Of a DNA stretch of 64,000 nucleotides, positions 27,915 to 36,996 are shown piece by piece. The notes under the pieces were generated by a model. The model saw only the letters and a program-made list of their open reading frames with translations, had not been told where the DNA came from and did no database searches. The DNA is from JAYFQE01 sp034927345 (GTDB taxonomy: Bacteria > Bacillota > Clostridia > Saccharofermentanales > UBA5734): NCBI GenBank assembly GCA_034927345.1, contig JAYFQE010000015.1:186001-250000 (forward strand), in the 5' to 3' direction. Every line of letters begins with the position of its first letter. Within the stretch, counting starts at the first letter, position 1. The position numbers and the translations under genes were made by a program.

Positions 27915-29009
27915 TCAGTCGTAGACCAGGTCTTTGATGTCGGCAGAATCGATGTTGTCTTTGGTGTAAAATTTGGCGCCGGTATCGACGTTGGAAACTT
28001 TCTCGCCTTTATAGGCTTTATAAGCCAATTCAACCGCTTTATAGCCGATATTGTAAGGGTCCTGGGTGATCGAGCCGAGGAAATAGCCGGCTTTGACAGC
28101 TGTCTTCTGACGGACGCCGGCATCAAAACCGACAGCGGTGATGCCTTTGCCCTTCAGGTCGGCGCCTTCGTTGGAAGCCTGCAGGATGCCGTTGGCGGCG
28201 GCTTCATTGGAACCGTAAATGGAAATGACATTGTTCTTGCCCATCAGCGTCGACGCGGTGGTGGCAATGTCGGTGGCGTCGGTGGTTGCGCTGACGCCGA
28301 CATCGATAACGACGGCTACGGTTTTCTCATCGACATTGTTCTTGTATTTATCATGTCCGACAACGGCGACGCTGCTGATACCGCCGGCTTTCAACAATTC
28401 GACCATTTTGTCGATATAGCCGGATGTACGGCTGGTAACCGATTCGCTGGTCGCGTCCTGCGATAAAACAGCGAGGCGGACCGGGGCGCCGGCTTTGCCT
28501 TTGGACAGATTGGCTTTGACGGCTTCATAAACCTTCTCGGCGGCCAGAGCGCCGGCAGCTTTGTTGTCTGTCGAAGCATTGGCATAAACGGAACCGGCCG
28601 GAGCGTTGGGAACGCCGGAGTCAAAACCGATGATCGGGATCTTTTTCGACAGCGCCGTATTGAGCTGATCGGTGACCGACTCCGTTGAGAGCGCGGCCAG
28701 GGCAATGGCGACGGGATTCTTGGCCAGCGCCGAATCGAGCATTTGGACTTGATCCTGGATGTCGGACTCGCTGGCCGGCCCTTCGAACGTGATGGTTACA
28801 CCAAAATCGGCGGCGGCAGCGTCGGCGCCTTTTTTGACGACCTGCCAGAATTGGTGCTGGAATCCTTTGGAAATGACGGCGATGTAAGGCTTTTCACCGG
28901 ACACGGATGTTTTTGTGGTGTTGCCGCCCGGTGTGCAGGCGGTCAGAGCCAGGATGGGTATAAGGAATAGAACCAACAAGAGCATGGGTAGTTTTTTCTT
29001 TCCTTTCAT
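27915..29009 (-). CDS. Ribose/xylose-type sugar-binding lipoprotein of an ABC importer
   Basis: The 364-residue protein has a lipoprotein signal ending in LTAC (Cys25) and a mature Peripla_BP_4 domain beginning PYIAVISKGFQHQFWQVVKKG. Family hallmarks follow: a QVQMLDSALAKNPVAIALAA segment, an IPIIGFDSG strand and YGSNEAAANGILQ. It binds a monosaccharide outside the cell for the permease and ATPase encoded upstream on the same strand. Ribose, xylose, galactose and inositol proteins share this family, so the ligand is uncertain. The start ATG follows GAGGAGG, and a terminator lies 145 bp downstream. Confidence 0.94.
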   Translation of the reverse strand: MKGKKKLPMLLLVLFLIPILALTACTPGGNTTKTSVSGEKPYIAVISKGFQHQFWQVVKKGADAAAADFGVTITFEGPASESDIQDQVQMLDSALAKNPVAIALAALSTESVTDQLNTALSKKIPIIGFDSGVPNAPAGSVYANASTDNKAAGALAAEKVYEAVKANLSKGKAGAPVRLAVLSQDATSESVTSRTSGYIDKMVELLKAGGISSVAVVGHDKYKNNVDEKTVAVVIDVGVSATTDATDIATTASTLMGKNNVISIYGSNEAAANGILQASNEGADLKGKGITAVGFDAGVRQKTAVKAGYFLGSITQDPYNIGYKAVELAYKAYKGEKVSNVDTGAKFYTKDNIDSADIKDLVYD

Positions 29010-29030
29010 GGGGGTCCTCCTCGTACAATT

Positions 29031-29069
29031 CAGCCTGTAAGGCTGTAATTTGATCCTGCCGGCGGCAGG
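29031..29069 (-). other. Two small tandem stem-loops between the permease and binding-protein genes
   Basis: CAGCC/GGCTG with a 5-nt loop (29031-29045) and CCTGCC/GGCAGG with a 3-nt loop (29055-29069) fill the 63-bp gap. Neither is followed by a U-run in the leftward message. They could stabilise the 5' end of the binding-protein message after processing. Confidence 0.45.
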
Positions 29070-29072
29070 TAA

Positions 29073-30080
29073 TCAACGTTTTTTCTGCTGGCTGATGTCC
29101 ATTAAAACAGCTACGATAACCACAATACCGGTAAAGAAGGTTTGATAATGGGGCTGGAGATCCATCGAGGGCAGGCCGCTGCGCAGGATGCTCATGATCA
29201 TGACGCCGATCAGTGTCCCGAAGACCGAACCGACGCCGCCCGAAAGAGATGTGCCGCCGATGACGACGCCGGCGATGGCATCCAGCTCGAATCCCTGGCC
29301 GGCGCCGGGCAGGATGGTGGTATAGGTGGCGGCATAGGCAATGCCGCTGAGTCCGGCGCACAAACCGCTGATAACATAGGGGATGGCTTTCCAGAAAACA
29401 ACATTGACTCCGGACAGCCGGACGGCTTCTTCGTTGCTGCCTATGGCGAAGGTATAACGGCCGATTTTCGTTTTAGTCAGGATGATGTGCGAGATCAGCA
29501 GAATAACAATCAGGAGGATGGCTCCGGTGGGGATCATGATATTGCTGCCGGTCTGCAGTTTGGAGAAAATGGTTCTGAACCAGCCGTCCGATGATGTCCG
29601 GGCCGGAAAGTTGATCGTTTGAACATTGGATATGATCGAGCTGATGCCAATAGAAATCATCATGGTGCCCAGGGTGGCAATAAATGGCGGCAGTTTCAGG
29701 CGGGCGACCAGAATGCCGTTCAACAGACCAAACAAGGCGCCGGCCAGGACAATGATCACCAGAGCAGCAGGGAAAGGAACGCCCCATTTAGCCCAGGCGA
29801 CGCCGCCGATCATCGTGGAACACATGGCCACGGTGCCCAAGGACAAATCGATACCGCCGGTAATGATGACAAACGTAACGCCAATGGCCAGGTAACCAAT
29901 ATAATACGATGCATCCAGAATGGCCACGGTCGTATCCAGGGACGTGAAGTTTCTGCCCAGAAAAGCGAAAAGAATATAAATCAGGATCATTGCGGCCAGG
30001 GCGTAAATTCGCTGGCTGCCTTTAAATTTCCATTTGTTTTTGCCGGCGAGGGCGGTGTCTTGTTTGTTTTTCACATTCAT
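29073..30080 (-). CDS. Sugar ABC transporter permease, RbsC type
   Basis: I place the start at ATG 30080 (MNVKNKQDTALAG), preceded by a GGAGAGATGGAG purine-rich stretch, giving about 335 residues. Around ten hydrophobic helices are seen, with the BPD_transp_2 family pattern (GGIDLSLGTVAMCSTMIGG and the conserved cytoplasmic loop around AVRLSGVNVVFWKAIPYV). It forms the homodimeric channel of a CUT2 monosaccharide importer with the ATPase encoded 16 bp upstream and the binding protein encoded downstream. Confidence 0.95.
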   Translation of the reverse strand: MNVKNKQDTALAGKNKWKFKGSQRIYALAAMILIYILFAFLGRNFTSLDTTVAILDASYYIGYLAIGVTFVIITGGIDLSLGTVAMCSTMIGGVAWAKWGVPFPAALVIIVLAGALFGLLNGILVARLKLPPFIATLGTMMISIGISSIISNVQTINFPARTSSDGWFRTIFSKLQTGSNIMIPTGAILLIVILLISHIILTKTKIGRYTFAIGSNEEAVRLSGVNVVFWKAIPYVISGLCAGLSGIAYAATYTTILPGAGQGFELDAIAGVVIGGTSLSGGVGSVFGTLIGVMIMSILRSGLPSMDLQPHYQTFFTGIVVIVAVLMDISQQKKR

Positions 30081-30096
30081 TGCTCCATCTCTCCAA

Positions 30097-31587
30097 TCAA
30101 CGATGCTTATGGGCCAGGCCCATGATGGCTTCCTGTGACGAGCCGGCGCCCAATTCGCCGGTAACATGGCCTTCGCACATGACGACGATGCGGTCGGCCA
30201 GCCTGAGGACTTCCGGTAATTCGGACGAAATGACCAGGATTGCTTTACCTTCGTCGGCTAATTCATGAATGAGCTTATAAATTTCGCTTTTGGCGCCGAC
30301 GTCGATCCCTCGGGTCGGTTCATCGAAAATCAGAACCTCGCTGTTGCGGATCAGCCATTTGGCGATGACGACTTTCTGCTGGTTGCCGCCTGACAGATTA
30401 CGAACCAGTTGCTTGATGGACGGTGTTCTTGTATTGAGTTTATTGACATAGAGCTGTGCGGTTTGATTGACTTCCGACTGATGGACGAAAAGCCGGCCGG
30501 CGTAAGCGTTATAATTTGCCAGAACCGAGTTTTCAGCAACAGAGAGGCCCAGCGCCAGGCCGTACTGCTTGCGGTCTTCCGACAAATAACCGATGCCGGC
30601 ATTGACCGCGTCGCGCGGCTGGTTGATGATAACGGGCCGGCCATTGACTTTGATGGATCCCGTGGTTTTGGGATCGGCCCCGAACACGGCGCGGGCGACT
30701 TCCGTGCGGCCGGCGCCCATCAGACCGGCAAAGCAAAGGATTTCGCCCTTTTTTATGTTGAACGATACATCCTGGACCATGCGTCCGGCATTGAGATGCT
30801 CGACTTCCAGGACGAGCGGAGCATTGGGCGGGCAGTTGCTTTGGATTTTGGGCTGGTCGAAAATGATGCGCCCAACCATCATCTTGACGATCTGATCGTG
30901 AGTGGATTCTTTTGTCAGCAGGGTGCCGACATATTCGCCGTCCCGTAAAACGGTAACCCGGTCGGTGATGCGCTCGATCTCGTCCATACGGTGGGAGATG
31001 TAGATCATGCCGACGCCTTTGGCTTTCAAGTCCCGCATAACGGTAAACAAGTGGTCGATTTCCGTATCGGTCAGAGCGGCTGTCGGTTCGTCAAGAACCA
31101 GGATCTTTGAATGATAGGATATGGCTTTGCCGATTTCCACCATTTGCTGCTTGCCGACGGTCAGATTGCCCAGAAGTTCACTTGGATTGATCTCGATGCC
31201 CAGCGACTGAAGAATTTTCTCGGTTTGTTTGTTCAAGGCACGGTCGTCGAGGAAAAAGCCATGCGTTTTTTCGCGGCCGATAAACATATTTTGCGCGACC
31301 GTCAGATGATTCATCATATTGAGTTCCTGATGAATCATACAAATGCCTTTTTCCTGAGCTTCACGCGTGTTTGACAAATGAAGCGGGCTGCCCATGTAGA
31401 AAATATCGCCCTGATCGCGGGTATATATGCCGGTCAGTATTTTCATCAAGGTAGATTTGCCGGCTCCGTTTTCACCAACCAAGGCGTGTATTTCACCTTC
31501 GTTCAAATCAAAATGAACGTCGTTCAGAGCGCGGACGCCAGGGAAGCTCTTGCTGATATTCGTCATTTTGAGGATTTGCGTATTCAA
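30097..31587 (-). CDS. Sugar ABC transporter ATPase with two fused nucleotide-binding domains, RbsA/XylG type
   Basis: The 496-residue protein contains two ABC domains. The first has Walker A GENGAGKSTLMK and a VGKQQMVEIGKA signature region. The second has a non-canonical Walker A (GLMGAGRTEVARAVFG) and a canonical-like LSGGNQQKVVIAKWL signature with Walker B LIFDEPTRGIDVG. This asymmetry is normal for CUT2 ATPases. The likely start is a TTG at 31587, 7 nt after AAGGTGG; no ATG is as well placed. It powers the RbsC-type permease encoded next. Confidence 0.95.
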   Translation of the reverse strand: MNTQILKMTNISKSFPGVRALNDVHFDLNEGEIHALVGENGAGKSTLMKILTGIYTRDQGDIFYMGSPLHLSNTREAQEKGICMIHQELNMMNHLTVAQNMFIGREKTHGFFLDDRALNKQTEKILQSLGIEINPSELLGNLTVGKQQMVEIGKAISYHSKILVLDEPTAALTDTEIDHLFTVMRDLKAKGVGMIYISHRMDEIERITDRVTVLRDGEYVGTLLTKESTHDQIVKMMVGRIIFDQPKIQSNCPPNAPLVLEVEHLNAGRMVQDVSFNIKKGEILCFAGLMGAGRTEVARAVFGADPKTTGSIKVNGRPVIINQPRDAVNAGIGYLSEDRKQYGLALGLSVAENSVLANYNAYAGRLFVHQSEVNQTAQLYVNKLNTRTPSIKQLVRNLSGGNQQKVVIAKWLIRNSEVLIFDEPTRGIDVGAKSEIYKLIHELADEGKAILVISSELPEVLRLADRIVVMCEGHVTGELGAGSSQEAIMGLAHKHR

Positions 31588-31744
31588 CCCATCACCACCT
31601 TAAGCGTAACTTCAACACTTTCATGGTAACAGGCCGCAAGTCTGGAAAATATTGATTTCTTCCAGCAAAATATCAGTTTTCTCTGTGTTGAGGCGATTGG
31701 CCTCCCTTAGTTTTTTAAGCGGATGATGTAATGGAAAAAGCGGA

Positions 31745-32743
31745 TTATTCAAAAGGGAAGAGCAGTTTTTCGTTTTCCTCCAGGTAGATGGTGTCTTTGG
31801 TGATCAGAATGGAGCCGGTATCGACAAAAGATTCAATAGACCGGCCCCGCAGGGCGTCCAGGGTTTTGACAATGGACAGGTAGCCCATATTGAAAGGACG
31901 CTGGATGACGGTGGCGCTGAGAATGCCGCGCTCCAGATAAGATATTTGTTCATAAGAGCTGTCGAATCCGACCAGTTTGATTCGTTTCTGGGCGCCGGCT
32001 GCTTCGATGGCCCGCGCCGCGCCGACCGTCGTGTTTTCGTTCAGGCCGATGATGCCGCCGATATCCGGATCGGCAAGCAATTCGGTAACATAGGCGAAAG
32101 CGGCGTCATAGGAGCCGCCGGCATCGTAGGTCGGCAAAATCCGGGTTTCCGGATTCATGCCGTCGCGAACGCCGCGATCCCTGTTTTGTGAGGAATTAGT
32201 CAAAATAAGGGGCGAAATGACAGCGACCTTTTTGTCTTTGGGGATTAAATCCCGCATGGCCCGGCCGGCCTTCAGTCCGGCCTCGTAATTATCGGTGGCA
32301 ACAAAAAAGGTTTCCAGCCGGCCTTTGCTGTCGCTGAGATTAGAGTCCAGCGTAACCAGCAAGATCCCGGCATCCTTGACAGCCTGCGCGGCATCGGTCA
32401 GCCGTTCATAATCCGTAGCAGCCAGAATGATGGCGTCTGGTTTTTCCGCGATAGCCTGATAGACCATGTCAATCTGCAAATCAATCTCGGCCTCGATAGC
32501 CGGCGCCCGGTATTCGCAGAGGGCTCCGGTCTCCTTGGCAGCTGCTTCGATGCCGTTGTTCAGGCTCCACCAGAAAGCGACCTGCATATCGGACGACTTG
32601 CTGATGACAATGATTTTTTTAGGTTTACTGTCCAGGGCGGACGGCAGCGCATAGGCGAGAATGATGGCCAGAACCGCCAGAATGATGAAAATGCTAAGCA
32701 AAATATGGCGTCTGTATCGAATCCATTTTCTGATCAACGACAT
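31745..32743 (-). CDS. Membrane-anchored sugar-binding-protein-like sensor (XylFII-like)
   Basis: The 332-residue protein has a single N-terminal membrane helix (about residues 12-33) and no lipobox, followed by a Peripla_BP_4 domain (IVISKSSDMQVAFWWSLNNG, the LVTLDSNL strand and IGLNENTTVGAARAIE). It is followed at once by a YesM-type kinase gene and a YesN-type regulator gene on the same strand. In Clostridium beijerinckii an analogous trio, XylFII-LytS-YesN, senses extracellular D-xylose and turns on a xylose ABC importer. By analogy this protein probably binds sugar outside and passes the signal to the kinase. The sugar is not known. AAGGAGG lies 5 nt before the ATG. Confidence 0.88.
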   Translation of the reverse strand: MSLIRKWIRYRRHILLSIFIILAVLAIILAYALPSALDSKPKKIIVISKSSDMQVAFWWSLNNGIEAAAKETGALCEYRAPAIEAEIDLQIDMVYQAIAEKPDAIILAATDYERLTDAAQAVKDAGILLVTLDSNLSDSKGRLETFFVATDNYEAGLKAGRAMRDLIPKDKKVAVISPLILTNSSQNRDRGVRDGMNPETRILPTYDAGGSYDAAFAYVTELLADPDIGGIIGLNENTTVGAARAIEAAGAQKRIKLVGFDSSYEQISYLERGILSATVIQRPFNMGYLSIVKTLDALRGRSIESFVDTGSILITKDTIYLEENEKLLFPFE

Positions 32744-32755
32744 AGCGGCCTCCTT

Positions 32756-34564
32756 CTATTCGAAAATGAGCGGCAGGATGATCGTGACGCAAGTATGCAT
32801 GCCGTCCGGCATATCAGCATCGTCATAAACGCCGCCGCCATCATGAAGGTGGTTGGATGAAATGATGACGCCATATTCCGAACCGAAATACAATTTGATC
32901 CGGTTGTTGACATTGATGAGCCCGATGCCGCCGTCTTCCGACTCCTGATCAGATTTGGCCTGGAAATCAATCTGCTTTTGAAATCCGACGCCGTTGTCGC
33001 AAACATGGATCAACAGACACGGCCGTTCCGGCTGTGAGCCGTCCTCGCGCCCCGGTCCCCGATAGGCTCCCGACGCTGCCGATATGAGAATCGTGCCATT
33101 TTGCTTCATCTGCTTGATTCCGTGATATAAGGCGTTTTCAGCCAGGGGCTGGATGATCAGGCGCAGCACGCGCGCCTGTAAAAGCGCAGGATCGATTTCG
33201 ATGCGGTAGGTGAGTTTTTCGAGATACCGCATTTTTTGAATTTTCAGATAATTGGCGACATAATCGATCTCGGTCTGGAGCGAAATCAGATCCCCGGCAT
33301 CATTGGCGCTGGCGCGCATCAGCTTGGACAGGGACGATGTCATATCGATGATTTTATCGTTGTCGCCCATTTCGGCCATCCAGATAATGGATTCCAGTGT
33401 GTTGTACAGAAAATGCGGACGGATCTGAGACTGCAGCGCCTGTATCTCACTGCGCCGCTTCTGTTCTTCGATCAGGAGGCTTTCTTCGATCAACTTCTTG
33501 ATTCGCTCCGTCATAACATTGAAACGGCTGCCTAATTCGGCAATTTCGTTATTAACATGCAAATCGGCTTTAGCGTCGAAATCACCCTGTTCAAACCGCC
33601 GCATCGACGCTTTCAGCTCAAGAATCGGATCAGTCAGTTTTTTCGAAGCGACGATCGACACGATGATGGCGATAATGGCAAAAAAGAGGCCGGCCGCGGC
33701 ATAGATGGCAAGATAGGCGGGCCCGATGGTGACCAGCTTATTGGTGTTCAGGACACTGACCAGGTTCCAGCCGGTGTTTTCCAGCATGATGCTGGTATAG
33801 ATGTAACCATCGCTGATGACTGAAGATGGCTCCTGACTATGGAATACCAGGTCAAAACGCTCGGTTTTGATGCCGCTGTAAATCAACTTTTGCTGAGGAT
33901 GGTAAACCAGCCGGTTATCATCGCCGACGATAAAAACATAACCGCTGTTTTGGTTCGATATATTGCTGCAGATATCGGAAATCTGCTGGTAGTTGAGGTC
34001 GATCATCAGGATGCCCTTAAATTCCTGGCCGACATAAAGAGCCCGGCTGAGCGTGACAACCCAGGGATACTCGCCGGCTACGATATTTTCCACGCGGGAG
34101 GAAGACAAAACCGGCTGCCCGGCGGCGCCGACGGTCCGTTTGTACCAATCGAAGGTTGTAAAGTCCCAGGCCTGGTTCAGGGCGATGCCGGATCTGCTGC
34201 TGATAAAAGAACCGTCCGGCCGCAGAATCATCAGGTTGACAAAATCGGGCCGGATGGCAAAGATGGTCTGCAGTTTATCGGATACGGCCTGTTCCGACGC
34301 GGCCGAAACGTTGGATAGATACCGCACGACATCCGGATCCTGAACGATAAAATCCGACACGTCAGTCATCTCGCCGACATAATAGCCGATGCTGTTATTG
34401 ACTTGAACAAGCAGCTGCCCGGCGTAAGTGATGGAACTGTGCCGCAAGATGCCGGCCGCAAGCGAATAGGAGAGCGGCAGCATGATCGCCAGCAGACCGA
34501 CAATGACAAATAAAGAGGTATAGAGGATGCTGTTGCGCAAATGACTTGGCCGTACACGCGCCAT
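32756..34564 (-). CDS. Sensor histidine kinase, YesM/LytS type
   Basis: The 602-residue membrane kinase has a transmembrane helix near residues 14-38, an extracellular sensor region (about 40-280, Cache-like), a second membrane helix near 283-305, a HAMP linker (DPILELKASMRRFEQGDF), a His_kinase domain with the phospho-acceptor His in RPHFLYNTLES and an HATPase_c domain (QPLAENALYHG and CDNGVGF motifs). It should phosphorylate the response regulator encoded immediately before it in the operon. Its partner on the outside is probably the anchored binding protein encoded downstream. Confidence 0.95.
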   Translation of the reverse strand: MARVRPSHLRNSILYTSLFVIVGLLAIMLPLSYSLAAGILRHSSITYAGQLLVQVNNSIGYYVGEMTDVSDFIVQDPDVVRYLSNVSAASEQAVSDKLQTIFAIRPDFVNLMILRPDGSFISSRSGIALNQAWDFTTFDWYKRTVGAAGQPVLSSSRVENIVAGEYPWVVTLSRALYVGQEFKGILMIDLNYQQISDICSNISNQNSGYVFIVGDDNRLVYHPQQKLIYSGIKTERFDLVFHSQEPSSVISDGYIYTSIMLENTGWNLVSVLNTNKLVTIGPAYLAIYAAAGLFFAIIAIIVSIVASKKLTDPILELKASMRRFEQGDFDAKADLHVNNEIAELGSRFNVMTERIKKLIEESLLIEEQKRRSEIQALQSQIRPHFLYNTLESIIWMAEMGDNDKIIDMTSSLSKLMRASANDAGDLISLQTEIDYVANYLKIQKMRYLEKLTYRIEIDPALLQARVLRLIIQPLAENALYHGIKQMKQNGTILISAASGAYRGPGREDGSQPERPCLLIHVCDNGVGFQKQIDFQAKSDQESEDGGIGLINVNNRIKLYFGSEYGVIISSNHLHDGGGVYDDADMPDGMHTCVTIILPLIFE

Positions 34565-34568
34565 GACG

Positions 34569-36170
34569 TCAATTCCTCCTGTTGAATGATTTACGGTATT
34601 CCTTAGGTTTCATGCCGGTGCTCTTTTTAAAAGCGACGGTAAAATAAGCCGGATTTTCATAACCGACCCGTTCGGCGATCATATAGAGCATCATATCGCT
34701 GTTGACAAGTAAATCTTTGGCTTTTTCGATCCGTACATCCGTCAGGTATTCGATGAAAGTCTTGCCGGTTTCTTCTTTGAAAAATGTGCTGAAATAACTC
34801 ATGCTGACGGATAGATGATTGCACAGGGAGTACAGGGACAAGGCATTGTCGTCATAATGCTGGCGGATATATTGCGTCGCTTTGGCTGTCAGCCGCTTAG
34901 CGGAGCTTTGACGGGTGCTGCGCAGGTATCGGACGCAGTCGCCGCAAAATTGCGTCAGCCAGACCTGCAGCTGCCGCAGATAATCGGTATCGTTTTTGTC
35001 CGGCAAAACGAGATTTAAATTCGGGCCGGACAGATGATCGTCGGACTCCAGGAGATGCAGCAGCCGGTCGGCCAAACGGCTGAAAGCAAAATGAATGTCT
35101 GACCTGGACATATAGGAGAGCCGGAGAACCAGCATGAGTTGTTCTATCAGCATCGCGATTTTCTCTTCGTCCTGCAGCCTGACCTGGGTGATCAGATTTT
35201 CTTCATACTGGGACCAGTCAAATTTCCTGCTCTGATTTTTAATATCTTCCGCCGATAAAATCGATGATGCAGAAACCAGAGAACGGTATTCCAGAACATG
35301 CTCCGCTTCGGTCCACGAATCTTTCAGCTGAGCCAGAGAAGCGACGATTTTGCCCATGCCGGCGGTCACCTCGATATCAAACAGCTGTCCGATTTTATCA
35401 TGAATCTGTCCGCATAAAGCATAACGGATTTCGTCAAGGGCGTTTTGCCGGTCATTTCCACAAAGCAAAGCGGTTCTGCCATCAGGCAGGGTAAAAGCCA
35501 AAGCATCGGAAACCGTGGCGGTCATTTCCTCGACGACGTTAAAAATCATGAACTTCAGGAGTTCCTGGCCGACATTTAATTTTTGCGCGGCTTCCGGCGC
35601 CTGCTCAATTAAAAGGATACTGACGGCATAATAAGCCTTGCCGGCCGATATATTGATCGAACGCATCTCATTGGCCAGCGCGCCAAGATCATCTATACCG
35701 TGGAGCAGCCGGTTTAGAACCTGATCTCTGACCAGCGGACTATTGATATGAAGCATCCGCTGGGCCGTGTCAACCTGACGCCGCCTTTCCTGCTGTTCAT
35801 CCAGGATGGTCTTCGATTCTTCCAGGATCTCCTTGAATTCATGCGATGTAATGGGCTTGAGGATATACTTGCTGACCTGATTGTTGATCGCCTTTTGCGC
35901 ATACTGGAAATCATCATAACCGGTGAGGATGATGACGCGTGTTCCGCGGCCGGTTTTAGCGATCTGATCGGCCAGCTCCAGGCCGGTCATAAAGGGCATG
36001 CAAATATCCGTGATCACCAGATCGGGCAGCAGGTTAAAATACTGTTCGGCCGCCTCGCGGCCATCCTCGCAAACAGCGACCACCTCGAAATCAAAGGCGG
36101 CGAAATCGATGCTTTTCATGATGGCGTCGCGCGTCAGCGGCTCATCTTCAACAATCATCAATCGATACAT
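34569..36170 (-). CDS. Response regulator with AraC-type DNA-binding domain, YesN type
   Basis: The 533-residue protein has a receiver domain (residues 1-120) with the acidic pocket at EDE and the phospho-acceptor Asp55 in LVITDICMP, the switch Lys in KYILKPI, a long central region (about 125-420) of unknown function typical of YesN proteins, and a C-terminal AraC HTH pair (SLYSLCNHLSVSMSYFSTFF and MIAERVGYENPAYFTVAFKK). It is the first gene of its operon (regulator, kinase, anchored binding protein) and probably activates the adjacent RbsABC-type importer at 27915-31587. Confidence 0.95.
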   Translation of the reverse strand: MYRLMIVEDEPLTRDAIMKSIDFAAFDFEVVAVCEDGREAAEQYFNLLPDLVITDICMPFMTGLELADQIAKTGRGTRVIILTGYDDFQYAQKAINNQVSKYILKPITSHEFKEILEESKTILDEQQERRRQVDTAQRMLHINSPLVRDQVLNRLLHGIDDLGALANEMRSINISAGKAYYAVSILLIEQAPEAAQKLNVGQELLKFMIFNVVEEMTATVSDALAFTLPDGRTALLCGNDRQNALDEIRYALCGQIHDKIGQLFDIEVTAGMGKIVASLAQLKDSWTEAEHVLEYRSLVSASSILSAEDIKNQSRKFDWSQYEENLITQVRLQDEEKIAMLIEQLMLVLRLSYMSRSDIHFAFSRLADRLLHLLESDDHLSGPNLNLVLPDKNDTDYLRQLQVWLTQFCGDCVRYLRSTRQSSAKRLTAKATQYIRQHYDDNALSLYSLCNHLSVSMSYFSTFFKEETGKTFIEYLTDVRIEKAKDLLVNSDMMLYMIAERVGYENPAYFTVAFKKSTGMKPKEYRKSFNRRN

Positions 36171-36202
36171 AAAAACCTCATGAATTTTAAGCGTCCGAAT
36201 TC

Positions 36203-36232
36203 ATTATAATACCATCTTGTTTATCCGGTCAA
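36203..36232 (-). promoter_or_regulatory. Probable promoter of the regulator-kinase-sensor operon
   Basis: Read leftward, TTGACC (36227-36232) and a perfect TATAAT (36203-36208) are separated by 18 bp. The start codon at 36170 is 33 nt further on, after a GAGG site. Confidence 0.6.
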
Positions 36233-36244
36233 AACGGATTTCGA

Positions 36245-36273
36245 TTGCCATCGCCACGGAATTGAACTACAAT
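36245..36273 (+). promoter_or_regulatory. Probable promoter of the YbaK-type gene
   Basis: TTGCCA (36245-36250) and TACAAT (36268-36273) are 17 bp apart, a good sigma-A type promoter facing right, back to back with the leftward promoter at 36203-36232. Confidence 0.6.
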
Positions 36274-36343
36274 GTGGAACGATCGGGAACGGCGGCTGTC
36301 CGCTCGTTTCTCCAGGATATTTTGCCATCGGAGGACAGGATAA

Positions 36344-36823
36344 ATGGCATCGGAATTAAGTAAAAATGCAGAAAAAATTCAAGCCATACTGAATCGGTCA
36401 GGCTATGGAATGCAGGTTGTCGAGATGGCTGATTCCACCAGAACAGCTCAGGAAGCTGCCGACGCGATCGGCTGCGCCATCGGCCAGATAGCGAAATCCC
36501 TGGTTTTCAAAGGGAAAACCAGCCAAAAGCCAGTGATGGTTGTTGCCAGCGGCAGCAATCGTGTCAATGAGAAGATTGTTAAAGAACTGATCGGTGAAAA
36601 GCCGGAAAAAGCAGACGCAGAGTATGTGCTCGAGCAGACCGGATACGTCATCGGGGGCATACCGCCTGTCGGCCATAAAAAGGAAATAACGGTCCTCATC
36701 GACGAGGATCTCATGCAGTATAGCGAAATCTGGGCCGCGGCCGGCACGCCGCATGCTGTTTTCAAATTGACGCCGCAGATCTTATGTGAAATCACGGCAG
36801 GTAAAGTGATCAGGATTCATTGA
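36344..36823 (+). CDS. YbaK/EbsC-family aminoacyl-tRNA deacylase
   Basis: This complete 159-residue protein has the single-domain YbaK/ProX fold. The family pattern is visible: the AIGCAIGQIAKSLVFKG segment with the conserved Lys, MVVASGSNRVNEK, and the glycine-rich GYVIGGIPPVGH loop. Members hydrolyse mischarged tRNA (for example Cys- or Ala-tRNA-Pro) as trans-editing factors in the cytoplasm. The ATG follows GGAGGA at 8 nt and has its own promoter, so it looks like an independent gene between two unrelated loci. Confidence 0.92.
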   Translation: MASELSKNAEKIQAILNRSGYGMQVVEMADSTRTAQEAADAIGCAIGQIAKSLVFKGKTSQKPVMVVASGSNRVNEKIVKELIGEKPEKADAEYVLEQTGYVIGGIPPVGHKKEITVLIDEDLMQYSEIWAAAGTPHAVFKLTPQILCEITAGKVIRIH

Positions 36824-36996
36824 TCTGCTCCCGGGCGAACCGCCGGGATGTCAAAAAAGGGTTGTAATATGGGGCGTTCGTCATAGGCATTATACCGAAA
36901 TACACCGATGATTTTGAAATAAAAGGCAAGAAACTTGCTTCTTATTTCAAATAGTACTTAACATAGCTCATTGCGAATACAGAACTGTTTGTCTTA

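Noticed and set aside
36890..36955. Short open stretch upstream of the Fic gene (IIPKYTDDFEIKGKKL) as a gene
   Set aside because: It is about 20 codons, has no start codon or ribosome binding site and does not join the Fic frame.
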